64,000 nt of DNA from Lacibacter sediminis (GCF_014168535.1 NZ_CP060007.1:1798001-1862000); one strand, 5' to 3'; shown: positions 1 through 8,280, numbered from the stretch's first letter. Notes: generated by a model not told the origin, from the letters alone. Numbers and translations: made by a program.

Positions 1-243
1 GCATGTAAACCATAATGCAGTTTCCTTATCCTAAGTTCTTCCCGTCTTTGCGTCTTCGTGGCATCACTTGCATCTTTCGGCAAAAGCAGATATAATGAAT
101 AATAAAACCTTTACAAACGGTTAAACCACAGCATCCTCAACCACAGGCGTTTAGTAAAACTGATCGTCTGCAATAACTGCTGTTTCTTTAACATTTCATC
201 ACTGGCCTCATATTTGAAACAGTAGAAGTATAAAACATACATT
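1..243. other. Gene-free left edge
   Basis: No convincing gene is seen here. Positions 46-62 read CTTTGCGTCTTCGTGGC, a word of the kind that recurs in gene-free DNA of many Bacteroidota. The rest is AT-rich and probably holds the promoter of the small gene that starts at 244, but no clear -7 or -33 box stands out. Confidence 0.4.
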
Positions 244-453
244 ATGGCACAATCAGAAGAAATAAAAAAGAAAAAAACAGATGAAGAAACATCTGCTATA
301 AAACCCGATCCTGAAACACTTCACAAAACAGATCCGCAGGATAATATGAAGGGACCTATCTCTTCGCTTGTGAATGGTGTAAAAGAAGTGGTGGAAGAAA
401 ATGATAAGGAATCAAAAGAAGAAGCAACGAGGAAGAGAGATGAGCATATGTAA
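244..453 (+). CDS. Small highly charged protein of unknown function
   Basis: This 69-residue protein is not recognised. It is very rich in Lys, Glu and Asp, has no Cys, no signal peptide and no membrane segment, and is probably mostly disordered. The only less charged patch is around residues 38-47 (GPISSLVNGVKEVVEE). The start is the first ATG, preceded by an AT-rich leader. It is followed by a strong hairpin at 496-559 and converges on a minus-strand gene. Such small charged proteins are often stress or stationary-phase products in Bacteroidota, but nothing in the sequence proves a role. It could also be a chance reading frame; its composition and the terminator-like hairpin behind it argue that it is real. 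Confidence 0.55.
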   Translation: MAQSEEIKKKKTDEETSAIKPDPETLHKTDPQDNMKGPISSLVNGVKEVVEENDKESKEEATRKRDEHM

Positions 454-495
454 ATAGTAGAATTTGTAAGTTGTAAGTTCCGGGTTCTAAGTTTT

Positions 496-559
496 AAGTA
501 TGCCATACCTGGCAGTCACTTCCTTTCTTGAAGGAAAGAGCAAGAGGTATGGCATACTT
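496..559. repeat. Long palindromic hairpin between converging genes
   Basis: The arms 496-510 and 545-559 are perfect 15-bp inverted repeats (AAGTATGCCATACCT and its complement). A second inner pair, TTCCTT at 520-525 and AAGGAA at 531-536, makes a nested stem. It sits between two converging genes, so it may stop transcription from both sides. It lacks a long T-run, and the long outer arms are more like an interspersed palindromic element than a simple terminator. Confidence 0.6.
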
Positions 560-567
560 GAACCTGT

Positions 568-1362
568 TTATAATCTCCTGATCCAGATATTACGGTATTG
601 TGTTTTACAGCTATGATCCTGTAAAGAAATTACATCTTCACCATGTGCAGAGGTATAAGTGTGTAAGCCGATATAGTTTGTAAGGCCATTGATGGTCACA
701 TTATTTTGAACCAACACTCCGTTGTGCAGCACGGTGATTCTTGCAGGTGCATCTAATTCGCCGGTTGTTTTAAAACGGGGTGCTGTGTAAATAACATCGT
801 AGGTATTCCATTCTGCCGGGTTACGCATGGCGTTTACCAGCGGTGCATGATCTTTATAAATACTTCCTGCCTGCCCGTTACGGTATGTTCTGTTGCCATA
901 CGAATCGAGTACCTGCAACTCATAACGGTTTTGGAAAAATACACCACTGTTACCACGGTCTTGCCCGCCGTATTCAATACTGTCGGGTGCACTCCATTCA
1001 ATATGCAACTGGCAATCACCGAATAAAAGTTTGGTTTCAATACCACCAGTACCGGGTACTACTTCAAAGTAATCGTTGTTTACGATTTTCCATCGGGGTG
1101 CTTTTGTTTTGTCCCGCTGGCTAACCCATTGATCTAAATTTTTACCATCAAATAAAACGATCGCATCGGATGGAGCTTCTCCTGCTTTTTTGCCGGGTGT
1201 GATTATTTTTACTTCAGGGTTCCATATTTCTGTCATCTCAGCCTTCATCGGCATGGGTGATACTTCCGGTGCTGTATTCACAAATTTTTTCTGTGCGCTG
1301 GAGGTAGATGCAGAAAAAAGAAAGATGCTGAACAGACCAACGATGATGTTAGTAGATTTCAT
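568..1362 (-). CDS. Secreted DUF1080 (3-keto-disaccharide hydrolase) family protein
   Basis: The 264-residue protein starts with a signal peptide (about residues 1-23, ending SSAQ) and is therefore exported. Residues about 65-262 form one DUF1080 domain (PF06439), a concanavalin-like beta-sandwich. Typical family words are visible: IVLFDGKNLDQW near residue 68, an acidic HIEWSAP stretch, GNSGVFFQNRYELQVLDS in the middle, and the RNIWIRRL C-terminus. Some family members cleave 3-keto-disaccharides or related glycosides; others are uncharacterised. Length is normal for a single-domain member. The gene stands alone, with no glycoside oxidoreductase beside it, so the substrate cannot be named. 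Confidence 0.85.
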   Translation of the reverse strand: MKSTNIIVGLFSIFLFSASTSSAQKKFVNTAPEVSPMPMKAEMTEIWNPEVKIITPGKKAGEAPSDAIVLFDGKNLDQWVSQRDKTKAPRWKIVNNDYFEVVPGTGGIETKLLFGDCQLHIEWSAPDSIEYGGQDRGNSGVFFQNRYELQVLDSYGNRTYRNGQAGSIYKDHAPLVNAMRNPAEWNTYDVIYTAPRFKTTGELDAPARITVLHNGVLVQNNVTINGLTNYIGLHTYTSAHGEDVISLQDHSCKTQYRNIWIRRL

Positions 1363-1390
1363 TTGTAAGAATTAAGCAATGTTTGTAAAT

Positions 1391-1416
1391 AAAAAAGGCA
1401 GCTGATTGCCGCCTTT
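1391..1416 (-). terminator. Terminator of the thioredoxin/MORN gene
   Basis: Read on the minus strand, AAAGGC and GCCTTT arms enclose an inner GC pair and are followed by a run of six T. It lies 33 bases past the stop of the gene at 1449-2990 and before the start of the DUF1080 gene. Confidence 0.65.
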
Positions 1417-1448
1417 AAATTTATAGAAATATGCAGGAACAGGAAAAA

Positions 1449-2990
1449 CTATTCTTTTCCATCGTTCTTTATAAAGTCCGCAATTACATAAATGTTATCG
1501 GAAATAGATTTTGTATCGAGGCGCCCTCCTTTTTGTACATTTAAAGAAGGGTCGGGAATGGATGCAACTTTGTTTCCCTGTTTATCAAAGTATTCTTTTG
1601 TATTGGTTGTAAAGTCAATTTTTTCTTTCGGCGTGCCGTTCTCGTACCAGCTCATCGCTTTGCCGCTTGGTTCATTATTGAAAAAAGTGGCTTCTAACTT
1701 CTTCTGCCCATTTTGATACCAGGCAATATATTTTCCGTTGACCGTGTTTACATCTTTCATTGTTGCTTTCATTAGTATCTCACCACTGCTGTAGAATTGA
1801 GTGAGTTCAAATAAATTTCCGGTTCCCTGCATTTCTAAAAACGGAATGCCTTTAGAGTCAACATACTTTACTGTCTTATTTCCATCTGTCACTTTTATTT
1901 CAATGGCCGGCTTGCCATTTTCATGGAAATATTTGGGATCAACACTGCTGCTCATTTCACCATTTTCAAAAAGAGCTTCGAATTTCAGCTTTCCGTTTTC
2001 GTACCAGCCTGTGCATTTGCCGTTCATTTTCCCATTTGCCCAGCTTGTTTCTTTTCTTTTTTTACCGGACTCGTAGTAATGATAAAAAACACCGGTTGCA
2101 ACACCATCTGCATACGTACCTACATTGGCAACTTTTCCATTTGTATGATACTTGGTCCACTTGCCTTCAAGTTTTCCGTATACATAGTTGTATTCATATT
2201 GCAATTCGCCTGTATTGTAATAACCCATTGAGCGGCCATTCAACGCATTGTCAACGTAGTTTTCTTCACCTGACAGTTTGCCATCCTGGTAATAGTACTG
2301 ATATTTCCCTTTATGTACCAAAGGAAATGCAAGCGTAGCTTCTCCACTCATCTGTAAGCGACCGTTTTTATAGTAATCGTTAACCACCCAACTGTTATCG
2401 TCTTTCTTAGAAATAGTGCGATAATACATTGCATCTGCTTCCGGTGACGGGAACCAGTCTTTATCATAAAATACTTTTCTTGCCTGTACTTCTTTTCGTT
2501 TGATTTGCCCTGCAAGTTTGTATGCTTTCTTTACATCGAGTGTGTATGAGGTATGCGTGTAAATCACCTGCTGGTTATCATCAAGAAAAAAGATCACCGG
2601 TGCTTTTGTGGTGTACATGGCCTTCATCAGCTCCTGTGATTTGTCGAATAGCACTTCAACATTTTTCCAGCGGCTTGCTTTTGAGAATACTTCACTTGAA
2701 GTAAGACTTCGGTCAACATTCACCGCCACTATTTTTACGTTTGATGCTGTGCCGAGTGTGCTGTAATTATTATCAAGCTCAGTAATGAGTTTCACGCAAG
2801 CTGCACACCATGACTCGGAATAAGTAAGTACAATAATGGGATTATCAAAATCAGAAATAGAAGCAGTGCTTACACTATTGCCTGTTTTATTCACCAATAC
2901 AGCTTTGGGTAACCCGGCTGTTGATTGTGCCTGTAATAATGTAATTGAAAAAACAAAAAGAATTGTGGGTACAAGTTTTCGGTACAACAT
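1449..2990 (-). CDS. Secreted thioredoxin-like protein with MORN-type repeats
   Basis: The chosen ATG at 2990 gives 513 residues with a clean signal peptide (MLYRKLVPTILFVFSITLL, cleaved near QAQ); an ATG eight codons upstream would bury it. Residues about 25-145 are a thioredoxin fold with a WCAAC active site (C62 and C65), as in the TlpA/ResA group. From about residue 205 to 460 there are roughly ten repeats of the form YYxNGKLxxExxYxxGKxxG, the MORN_2/YwqK type. The protein is exported and probably acts in the periplasm or on the cell surface. It could be a redox protein anchored by its beta-repeat rod; the repeats' ligand is unknown. The gene is monocistronic with its own terminator. Confidence 0.8.
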   Translation of the reverse strand: MLYRKLVPTILFVFSITLLQAQSTAGLPKAVLVNKTGNSVSTASISDFDNPIIVLTYSESWCAACVKLITELDNNYSTLGTASNVKIVAVNVDRSLTSSEVFSKASRWKNVEVLFDKSQELMKAMYTTKAPVIFFLDDNQQVIYTHTSYTLDVKKAYKLAGQIKRKEVQARKVFYDKDWFPSPEADAMYYRTISKKDDNSWVVNDYYKNGRLQMSGEATLAFPLVHKGKYQYYYQDGKLSGEENYVDNALNGRSMGYYNTGELQYEYNYVYGKLEGKWTKYHTNGKVANVGTYADGVATGVFYHYYESGKKRKETSWANGKMNGKCTGWYENGKLKFEALFENGEMSSSVDPKYFHENGKPAIEIKVTDGNKTVKYVDSKGIPFLEMQGTGNLFELTQFYSSGEILMKATMKDVNTVNGKYIAWYQNGQKKLEATFFNNEPSGKAMSWYENGTPKEKIDFTTNTKEYFDKQGNKVASIPDPSLNVQKGGRLDTKSISDNIYVIADFIKNDGKE

Positions 2991-3176
2991 GGGTATTTGA
3001 TTTGAGCTTGGCAATGATACAAAAAAATCTGCCTCAACACTAACTGAATGGTAGTTGGAGGAATGTTTAAATGTTTAATTAAGTATCGTGCAAAAATACC
3101 GACATCGGTTGTTTCAGGCAATACCTAAAAAGGAGTAAAAAGAGTCACAAAGCATGGTTAGCAACCCTTAAAAAGA

Positions 3177-5057
3177 TTACACATTTACAATTAAAACGGG
3201 TATCTCCAGTTCATGTCTTACTGCTTCAATTGTTTCTCCAAATACATAATCTTTTAATCCTTTATGCCTGTGTGCACCCATGATCAACAGATCCGCTTTA
3301 TTTTCTTTCACCAGTCGCACAATTTCGCTGGTGCGTTTGTTGTAACCTAACGAAGCAGTAACGCTGTATCCTTGCTGCTGCAATGTGTTTGCATATAATT
3401 CAAGACGCTGGCGATCATTACGGGTCTCTTCATCATCTGTTGCTTCACCCAGCAAACGGGCAGGTGCCGTTTCTACCACATGTACTAAAAAATATTGCGC
3501 ATCTTTTCTTCCCTGGTGTAATGCATAGGCAATGAGTTTTTCATCGTTCTCAGAAAAATCAAGTGCAACTGCAATTCGGTTTACTTCAGGCACACTCAGA
3601 TTATTGAGTGAAGGAACAGGGCTGTGCAGTTTTGCACTATCTCTTCGTTTTTGTTTTTTAATAAGCGGAAGGAAGGTCATGGTGAGAAACAACCAAACAA
3701 AACCTAATGCGATAACTGGGATTGCTATTTTCCAGAAACCTATGCCGGGCTCATTATAAACTGCTGAAATTTCCTGCACTACCAAACGCACATTCAGGAA
3801 CACAAGAATGGCTGCAATACACCAGGCAGCAATTTTTACCCATAGTTTAATGGCAAACTCACCCATGGTTTGTTTATCACTCACAAAATGAATCAGCGGT
3901 ATAACGGCAAAGCCTAACTGCAAACTCAATACCACCTGGCTGAACACCAGCAGCGCATCTACTTTTTCTTCACCATAAATAAGAATAACTGCCACTGCAG
4001 GTATGATGGCAATTAAACGTGTAAGCAACCTGCGCAACAAAGGATTGATACGGATATGCAGGTAACCTTCCATTACAATTTGCCCCGCCAATGTGCCGGT
4101 GATGGTGCTGCTTTGCCCGGCAGCAATTAATGCTACAGCAAACAGAATCGGTGCCAGTTTTGTTCCAAGTAAGGGAGATAATAACGTGTATGCATCTTCA
4201 ATTTTTGCAACTTCTGTATTACCTGTTTTGAAAAAGACAGAAGCTGCCAGAATAAGAATGGCTGCGTTTACAAAAAAAGCGGCGTTGAGTGCAATGGTAC
4301 TGTCGATAAAATTAAACTTCAATGCACGCCGTATGCTGGCTTTATCATCACCTATCTTTCTTGTTTGCACCAAGGCTGAATGCAGGTATAAGTTGTGTGG
4401 CATAACAGTAGCACCAATGATACCTACTGCAATGTACAATGCCTGGTTATTAAGTGCCGTGGGTATAAATCCTTTTGCCACTTCAGGTAATGAAGGTTTT
4501 GCAAGAATAATTTCAATTAAAAAAGAACTGCCAATGATCACCACCAACGCAATGATAAATGCTTCCAGTTTACGGATACCATAGTTCTGCAACCACAACA
4601 ACAGCAATGTATCGAACACGGTAATACCAACACCATAGATCAACGGCAAACCTGTTAACAGATATATACCTAAGGCCATGCCCAACACTTCTGCAAGATC
4701 ACATGCAGCAATGGCAATTTCAGCCAGCACATACAAACAAAAATTTACGAGTGGGGGATAGGTCTCCCTGTTTGCCTGTGCAAGATCTCTTCTGCGAACA
4801 ATACCCAACCTTGCACTTAAGCTTTGTAACAATAAGGCCATGAGATTGCTCATGAGCAGCACCCAAATAAGTTGGTAGCCAAACTTTGCACCACCCTGCA
4901 GATCAGTTGCCCAGTTACCCGGATCCATATAACCAACACTCACCAGGTAAGCAGGCCCTGCGTAGGCAAGGATCCTGCGCCAGCCTTTCACCGGTTTAGT
5001 GGTATCAACCGATGCATTTACTTCGCTTAATGATGTTTCGGTATGCTGCAGTTTCAT
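3177..5057 (-). CDS. mntH: Nramp-family divalent metal transporter fused to a UspA domain
   Basis: The 626-residue protein has about eleven membrane helices over residues 30-465, followed by a cytosolic universal stress protein domain at about 490-626. Nramp metal-site motifs are intact: DPGN (D45-N48) in helix 1 and MPHN (M219-N222) in helix 6. These bind Mn2+ or Fe2+ and use the proton gradient. The Usp domain keeps the nucleotide-loop glycines (GAHRHKG at 594-600 and GET from 607). Bacterial MntH is usually about 410-440 residues, so the Usp tail is an addition that may let ATP or stress state tune uptake. The gene lies 131 bp downstream of an MntR-type regulator on the same strand. Mn rather than Fe is inferred from that neighbour. 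Confidence 0.9.
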   Translation of the reverse strand: MKLQHTETSLSEVNASVDTTKPVKGWRRILAYAGPAYLVSVGYMDPGNWATDLQGGAKFGYQLIWVLLMSNLMALLLQSLSARLGIVRRRDLAQANRETYPPLVNFCLYVLAEIAIAACDLAEVLGMALGIYLLTGLPLIYGVGITVFDTLLLLWLQNYGIRKLEAFIIALVVIIGSSFLIEIILAKPSLPEVAKGFIPTALNNQALYIAVGIIGATVMPHNLYLHSALVQTRKIGDDKASIRRALKFNFIDSTIALNAAFFVNAAILILAASVFFKTGNTEVAKIEDAYTLLSPLLGTKLAPILFAVALIAAGQSSTITGTLAGQIVMEGYLHIRINPLLRRLLTRLIAIIPAVAVILIYGEEKVDALLVFSQVVLSLQLGFAVIPLIHFVSDKQTMGEFAIKLWVKIAAWCIAAILVFLNVRLVVQEISAVYNEPGIGFWKIAIPVIALGFVWLFLTMTFLPLIKKQKRRDSAKLHSPVPSLNNLSVPEVNRIAVALDFSENDEKLIAYALHQGRKDAQYFLVHVVETAPARLLGEATDDEETRNDRQRLELYANTLQQQGYSVTASLGYNKRTSEIVRLVKENKADLLIMGAHRHKGLKDYVFGETIEAVRHELEIPVLIVNV

Positions 5058-5098
5058 GTGTTAATTCTTATTTGATTTTAGCCACATAGTATATTCAC

Positions 5099-5143
5099 AA
5101 AAATTATCATCGCTATTAGGTTTAACTTATCTGGATAATTTTT
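5099..5143. promoter_or_regulatory. Inverted repeat in front of the metal transporter gene
   Basis: AAAAATTATC (5099-5108) and GATAATTTTT (5134-5143) are perfect 10-bp inverted repeats with a 25-bp spacer, and a second short palindrome ATGAA-TAT-TTCAT lies at 5144-5156. They fill the gap between the regulator gene and the transporter gene and are candidate operators for the DtxR/MntR-type repressor. The match to known DtxR or MntR boxes is poor, so this is a guess from position and symmetry. Confidence 0.4.
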
Positions 5144-5188
5144 ATGAATATTTCATGGTATCATCTGTTTTATTTGTTCAGTCCTTAT

Positions 5189-5848
5189 TTATTGCAGCTG
5201 TACAAAAATGTTTTTTGCCAGTTGTTCACTTAAATTAATGACCGGTTGATTCCTGATTTTTATTTCTACGGAGCCATCAAATGCATGGCGTTGTTTTATT
5301 TCGAGTTTGGTGCCGATGCCGATATTTTTTTGACGAAGTAATTCCAGTAAGCTGCTGCTTTGATCGCCCACACCTGTTACAACTGCCGGTTGTGATTCAG
5401 CTAATTGTTGCAGGCTGATATTATTAGTGCTGGTCATGCGGCCTTTACTGTCGGGGATGGGATCGCCATGCGGATCGGCCTTTGGGTAACCAAGAAACGC
5501 ATCGAGTCGTTCAATCAACTCAGGACTGCTTACATGCTCCAGTTCTTCGGCAATATCATGCACGGCATCCCAGTTGAAATGAAGTTTTTCAACCAGAAAA
5601 AATTCCCAAAGCCTGTGTTTACGGATGATGTTGAGCGCAAGCTTTTTCCCTTCGGGTGTAAGTGTAACACCATAATAAGGTGCGTAGTGCAGCAGTTTCT
5701 TTTCACTCAGGCGTTTCAGCATATCAGTTACGGAAGCCGGTTTTGTTTGCAGTTCTGCTGCCAGTTCATTGGTGGTTACATTGGCATCAGATTGTTGCAG
5801 ACGCCAGATGGCTTTGATATAGTTTTCCTCGGCTGTCGAAAAATTCAT
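5189..5848 (-). CDS. DtxR/MntR-type metal-dependent transcriptional regulator
   Basis: This 219-residue protein has the three parts of a full-length DtxR family member: an N-terminal winged helix (about 1-62), a metal-binding and dimerisation domain (about 63-140), and a C-terminal SH3/FeoA-like domain (about 150-219). Likely metal ligands are visible in the N-terminal AEENY segment, in RKHRLWE, and in the EELEH motif. With bound Mn2+ or Fe2+ such proteins repress uptake genes. The next gene downstream is the Nramp transporter, its obvious target. The start ATG at 5848 gives the standard N-terminus (NFSTAEENYIKAIW). Whether it senses Mn or Fe cannot be decided from the sequence. Confidence 0.88.
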   Translation of the reverse strand: MNFSTAEENYIKAIWRLQQSDANVTTNELAAELQTKPASVTDMLKRLSEKKLLHYAPYYGVTLTPEGKKLALNIIRKHRLWEFFLVEKLHFNWDAVHDIAEELEHVSSPELIERLDAFLGYPKADPHGDPIPDSKGRMTSTNNISLQQLAESQPAVVTGVGDQSSSLLELLRQKNIGIGTKLEIKQRHAFDGSVEIKIRNQPVINLSEQLAKNIFVQLQ

Positions 5849-5924
5849 TGGCTATGAAATTAAAATTTAGACGAAACTAAAATATTTTCTTGATACAGGT
5901 GAAAATAATTTCGGATGTAAGATT

Positions 5925-6057
5925 TAGGAATTGGGAATTAGGATTTTGTAATTTGGATATTGCTCCAAGTACCTTGTCTCTTCTTCCTTGGAATTTGGGA
6001 TTTGAGTTTTGGATTTTTCTCGTTCCGTGTGTCTTGTGCCTTGTTCCTTGTTGCAAA
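5925..6057. repeat. Low-complexity gene-free segment made of repeated words
   Basis: The stretch is built from short related words such as GGAATT, GGATTT, TTTGGGATTT and CCTTGT, ending with GTGCCTTGTTCCTTG. A related segment lies, reversed, at 12650-12730. It reads through in frame with the following lipoprotein gene but encodes no plausible protein there. It appears to be a Bacteroidota-type intergenic repeat of unknown origin. Confidence 0.4.
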
Positions 6058-6087
6058 ACCACTATTTTTAGATACATAACAACTGAT

Positions 6088-7041
6088 ATGAAGTATTCTT
6101 TATTCGCCTGCCTGTTTTTCCTGTTTGTATTAACGGCATGCAAAAGCAAGAAGCCTAAAGAAATAAAGGACGAAGATCTTACGGCATCTGATTTTATTCT
6201 GCTGGCGAAAGAAATGAGTTATCCCATTTTAGTGAACGACAGTTTGCTGAATGCAAAAGAGAAAGATTCGGTTCTCATCAACCAGACGACCTTCAAAACC
6301 TTCATACCTGATACGGTTTATACTAAACTTTATCCCAAAACAAAAAATCTCAAACTATACCTGGTTGGTAAGTCTGTTGATGGAGAAAAAGGAAATTATG
6401 TGTTGGTGAAATCAGCCATTGGAAAAGAACGTGGGGCACAGTTACTTTACTTCAACAATAAATCGCAATACCTCGGCTCGTTGGATATTGGTGCACTCAT
6501 GCCGAAAGGTAAGGCCACCAGTTACTGTAAGATCGATAGCAGGCATTACATCACATTCATCCAGGAACGCAAAACACCTACCGGTGAATTATGGACGAAT
6601 GAAACGATTTACTTCATGGACGAAACAGGCAAGTTCATTATTGCGATGACCAACAGCACAGAAGATCTGAGTGATCTTATCATGGGTAATCCTATCGACA
6701 GTTTAGCACGCAAACAAAAATATTCGGCTGATTATACAACGGATAAAAAGAATCTTGTTTCTATTCGTGATGGTGCTACTGATAAAACATTTGAATTCTT
6801 TATTCATTTCAGCAAACAGAATGGTGATTGTGTGGGCGAAGTAAAAGGTACAGGCGAATGGGTGAGCAAAACAAAAGGCGTGTTTCGTGATGGCAGCAGC
6901 GATTGTGCGATCACGTTTGATTTCACAACATCATCCGTACGCATCTCTGAACAAAACTGCGGACTCTATCGTGATATCACTTGTTTCTTTGAAGGAAGTT
7001 ATCCGAAGAAGAAAGAGGCGGTGAAGAAGAAAAAGAAATAG
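6088..7041 (+). CDS. Lipoprotein of unknown function
   Basis: The ATG at 6088 gives 317 residues beginning with a lipoprotein signal (FLFVLTAC, lipidated Cys near residue 18) followed by KSKK. An upstream in-frame start at 5890 is rejected because it would place low-complexity intergenic DNA in front of the signal peptide. The mature part has two halves: an N-terminal region with YLVGKSVDGEKGNYVLVKS and LLYFNNKSQYLGS strands, and a C-terminal region with paired Cys (GDCVGEVKGTGEW, SDCAITFDF, QNCGLYRDITCFF). It ends in a Lys-rich tail. I do not recognise a family. It probably sits at the outer or inner membrane facing the periplasm. Confidence 0.75.
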   Translation: MKYSLFACLFFLFVLTACKSKKPKEIKDEDLTASDFILLAKEMSYPILVNDSLLNAKEKDSVLINQTTFKTFIPDTVYTKLYPKTKNLKLYLVGKSVDGEKGNYVLVKSAIGKERGAQLLYFNNKSQYLGSLDIGALMPKGKATSYCKIDSRHYITFIQERKTPTGELWTNETIYFMDETGKFIIAMTNSTEDLSDLIMGNPIDSLARKQKYSADYTTDKKNLVSIRDGATDKTFEFFIHFSKQNGDCVGEVKGTGEWVSKTKGVFRDGSSDCAITFDFTTSSVRISEQNCGLYRDITCFFEGSYPKKKEAVKKKKK

Positions 7042-7077
7042 TTAGTAGTTATTAGTGGAGTGGCGAGTGAGCAGAGT

Positions 7078-7141
7078 GGTTATCCCCTCCGTGGAGGGGT
7101 AGCGGAGTGTAGCACATAAACAATGATCGATAGGGGTGGGT
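7078..7141. repeat. Left palindromic repeat flanking the DUF559 gene
   Basis: GGTTATCCCCTCC-GT-GGAGGGG at 7078-7099 is a palindrome; after a 30-odd base spacer GGGGTGGGT lies at 7133-7141, two bases before the start codon. The same words occur in inverted order at 7589-7621, at the other end of the gene. Confidence 0.7.
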
Positions 7142-7143
7142 AA

Positions 7144-7635
7144 ATGAAACGTACAATTATTCCATACACGCCACAAGCATTAGAGTATGCAAAGCACCTC
7201 CGGCAAAACATGACGTACACGGAAGTGAAATTGTGGATGGAATTAAGAAACGGAAGTATGATGGGTTATGATTTTGACAGACAAAAACCCATGCTGAATT
7301 ATATTGTTGACTTTTTTTGTAAAGACTTAATGCTGGCGATTGAAGTGGATGGAATAACTCATGAAGATGAAAAAGTATTATTGAAAGATCCGATACGCCA
7401 GGATGAAATAGAAATGTATGGAGTTTCATTTCTTCGGTTTAATGCATTGGATATTGTTCATGACATTAAAAACGTAGTTAGAACTCTTGAGAATTGGATC
7501 TTTGAGTTTGAAGAAAGGAATGGGGTTAATGAAATGGTTAAACAGAAACGATTTTTTTTGGAGAATCCTAAAAACAGAAAGCGTGATAACCCACCCCAAC
7601 CCCTCCCGGGAGGGGATAACCCGGCGGTTGAATGA
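7144..7635 (+). CDS. DUF559 / Vsr-like endonuclease-domain protein
   Basis: This 163-residue protein carries a DUF559 domain (about 5-120), a PD-(D/E)xK nuclease fold related to very-short-patch-repair endonuclease. Visible core residues are D56 in YIVDFFC and E67 and D69 in AIEVDG, with the family opening MTYTEVKLWMELRNG. The last 16 residues (DNPPQPLPGGDNPAVE) are encoded by the right-hand palindromic repeat, so the repeat is part of the gene. Length up to about residue 125 is normal for the family; the rest is a poorly conserved tail. DNA cleavage is presumed from the fold; no partner methylase is nearby. The enclosing repeats suggest that gene and repeat moved together. Confidence 0.85.
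   Translation: MKRTIIPYTPQALEYAKHLRQNMTYTEVKLWMELRNGSMMGYDFDRQKPMLNYIVDFFCKDLMLAIEVDGITHEDEKVLLKDPIRQDEIEMYGVSFLRFNALDIVHDIKNVVRTLENWIFEFEERNGVNEMVKQKRFFLENPKNRKRDNPPQPLPGGDNPAVE
7589..7621. repeat. Right palindromic repeat flanking the DUF559 gene
   Basis: ACCCACCCC (7589-7597) and CCCCTCCCGGGAGGGGATAACC (7600-7621; palindromic core) mirror the left repeat at 7078-7141. It overlaps the 3' end of the DUF559 coding region and supplies its Pro/Gly-rich tail. Confidence 0.7.
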
Positions 7636-7802
7636 TGGTCAACAATTGTTCTTTCGTTTCATCAGCAAGCAATGATCAGCAAAATTAAAAAAGCTGGGAA
7701 ATGAATAATGCATGGTCAGTAGTCGGTTGTCTCTCTTTATGCTCAGAGTTGTTTTACTTATTGCTTATTTTCTATTACCAATTGATTATTTAAATTCAAC
7801 AT

Positions 7803-8195
7803 ATGCAGCATCGTCAGTTGATCAGTTCCGGTTCTCCCTGGGAAGATGTGGTGGGTTATTCGAGAGCAGTGCGTGTGGGTAATGTAGTGGAAGTAGCAGG
7901 CACAACCGCCATGGATGGAGATAAGTTGGTAGGCCTGGGAAGTGTTTACCTCCAAACGAAATACATTTTTCAAAAAATAGAAAAAGCATTGACTGAAGCC
8001 GGTGCTTCGCTCAAAGACGTGGTGCGCACCCGCATGTTTATTACCGATATTTCCAAGTGGGAAGAAGCGGGCAAAGCACATGGTGAAGTGTTTGCAGCCA
8101 TAAAACCGGCTTCTACGATGGTAGAAGTGTCTGCTTTGATCGATGAACGCCTGCTGATTGAAATAGAAGTAACCGCCGTGATACCAACCGTTTGA
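7803..8195 (+). CDS. RidA/YjgF-family protein lacking the key arginine
   Basis: The 130-residue protein covers one complete Rid domain, a chorismate-mutase-like trimer subunit. Typical words are VVEVAGTTAMDGDKLVG, DVVRTRMFITDI and LLIEIEVTAV. In imine-hydrolysing RidA the motif is PARSxVEV, where Arg contacts the carboxylate of the 2-aminoacrylate substrate. Here it reads PASTMVEV, with S104 in place of Arg, so classical RidA deaminase activity is unlikely. It belongs to one of the other Rid subgroups, whose substrates are mostly unknown. The gene is followed 85 bp later by the GlgP-like gene on the same strand. Confidence 0.85.
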   Translation: MQHRQLISSGSPWEDVVGYSRAVRVGNVVEVAGTTAMDGDKLVGLGSVYLQTKYIFQKIEKALTEAGASLKDVVRTRMFITDISKWEEAGKAHGEVFAAIKPASTMVEVSALIDERLLIEIEVTAVIPTV

Positions 8196-8280
8196 TGTTA
8201 ATAACCCCGTTCGGCAAAAAAGGCCGTTTTGGATTTTTCCCGTTATATTGCGCACCCTAAAGCAAACGAATAACTGTATT

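Noticed and set aside
4093..4584. 163-codon open frame opposite the Nramp gene
   Set aside because: It lies wholly antisense to a well-supported gene and mirrors its codon pattern, with no family resemblance.
5111..5138. DtxR-type box TTAGGTTTAACTTATC in front of the transporter gene
   Set aside because: The second half-site does not match, so only the clearer inverted repeat at 5099-5143 is kept as candidate.
5890..6087. N-terminal extension of the lipoprotein gene at 6088
   Set aside because: It translates low-complexity intergenic repeat DNA and would hide the lipoprotein signal peptide.
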